Assembly: GCA_017562135.1 (NCBI GenBank)
Contig: QEYB01001046.1
Span: 3,720,001-3,784,000 of the forward strand
Reading direction: 5' to 3'
DNA from: Dipylidium caninum
Taxonomy: Eukaryota > Platyhelminthes > Cestoda > Cyclophyllidea > Dipylidiidae
DNA length: 64,000 bases
Shown here: positions 63,447-64,000 of the stretch, one piece after another
How positions within the stretch are numbered: position 1 is the stretch's first letter
Layout of the letters: every line of letters begins with the position of its first letter
Made by a program: the position numbers and the translations under genes
Notes under the pieces: model-generated
What the model saw: only the letters and a program-made list of their open reading frames with translations
What the model was told of the DNA's origin: nothing
Databases searched by the model: none

Positions 63447-64000
63447 CTAGGTGGAAGAGACTGGATGTTGGGAACACTGGCAAAGATTACAGAAGTTAAA
63501 GAATCGTCTTACATTTCAGTTAATTACAAGAAAATTGGGGTCTTATTTAACCTAGTAATAATTCTAGTAGAGCAGCGATAATATTAGGAAGAATAAAGAT
63601 ACGATATTACTATTGCAGTACCCTCGGACTTTTGCCGAAGAAGTATTCGGGATTTGATTAGAAACAGTACGAAATGCGTTTGATCCTAAACTGTGTACGT
63701 TTACAACGTGCATTTACAGCTATCAAATTTTCGGTTACAATTAAAAGTTGGTCAATTTGCGGAGTCACTCAAGAATGCGTTGCATGAAGATGACGATTTA
63801 CCTAATTTGGCACAGAAAAATCAACAATAAGTGATTAAAGATGGCAGTAGAAGTTAAACAGTAGTCCATGATGGTCTGGAGAGATAAAAGAATTCAAACT
63901 CAGTTGGATGACGGGTCGCATTCACATGAAAGAATGGAAATTGTTTAAATTATAAGTGCATGACATCCTAAGGGGCAAACTTAAGAATTCATCCAACGTG
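63447..64000. other. Right edge of window; no exon resolved
   Basis: AT-rich and without recognisable coding sequence; probably intron of the minus-strand gene whose last exon is at 63027-63446. Confidence 0.35.

Overview
This is eukaryotic DNA. The genes are split by spliceosomal introns, many only 29-43 nt long, in an AT-rich background, and the encoded proteins align with animal families. Abundant introns near 30-40 nt, mariner relics and divergent but complete metazoan orthologues suggest a flatworm, most likely a tapeworm. That placement is inference; no rRNA or mitochondrial marker is present. Exons were assembled by hand from GT/GC-AG sites, matching codon phase at each junction, and from remembered family alignments.

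Layout: SGSM-type RUN/TBC Rab regulator (minus, about 0.26-8.35 kb, 5' end and TBC domain not in view); CNOT11 (plus, N-terminus not found); PPCDC (minus); dynactin p50/DCTN2 (plus); CFAP184/CCDC96 (minus); IFT27 (plus); choline-phosphate cytidylyltransferase PCYT1 (minus), with a chimeric partial duplication just upstream; LAMTOR2 (minus); ITFG2 (plus); a CD225/dispanin membrane protein (minus); a gene-poor 6.4 kb stretch with a CpG-rich block; an A1CF/RBM46/RBM47-type RNA-binding protein (minus); an MPV17 family protein (minus); two broken mariner transposons head to head; UBXN4/erasin (minus); mitochondrial dihydrolipoamide dehydrogenase DLD (plus); ODAD3/CCDC151-like outer dynein arm docking protein (minus); then two genes I do not recognise, convergent on each other, at 61.8-63.4 kb.

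Neighbours largely alternate tail-to-tail (CNOT11/PPCDC, DCTN2/CFAP184, IFT27/PCYT1, ITFG2/dispanin, DLD/ODAD3) and head-to-head (PPCDC/DCTN2, CFAP184/IFT27, LAMTOR2/ITFG2). Two head-to-head pairs join functionally related genes: LAMTOR2 (Ragulator) with ITFG2 (KICSTOR), both in lysosomal nutrient sensing by mTORC1, and CFAP184 with IFT27, both ciliary. ODAD3 is a third cilium gene further along. The rest are housekeeping genes: mRNA decay, CoA synthesis, phosphatidylcholine synthesis, ERAD and mitochondrial dehydrogenase complexes.

I found no single new system. The most unusual structure is the chimeric duplication 5' of PCYT1, which joins a copy of exon 1 to a copy of intron 5 at a short microhomology.
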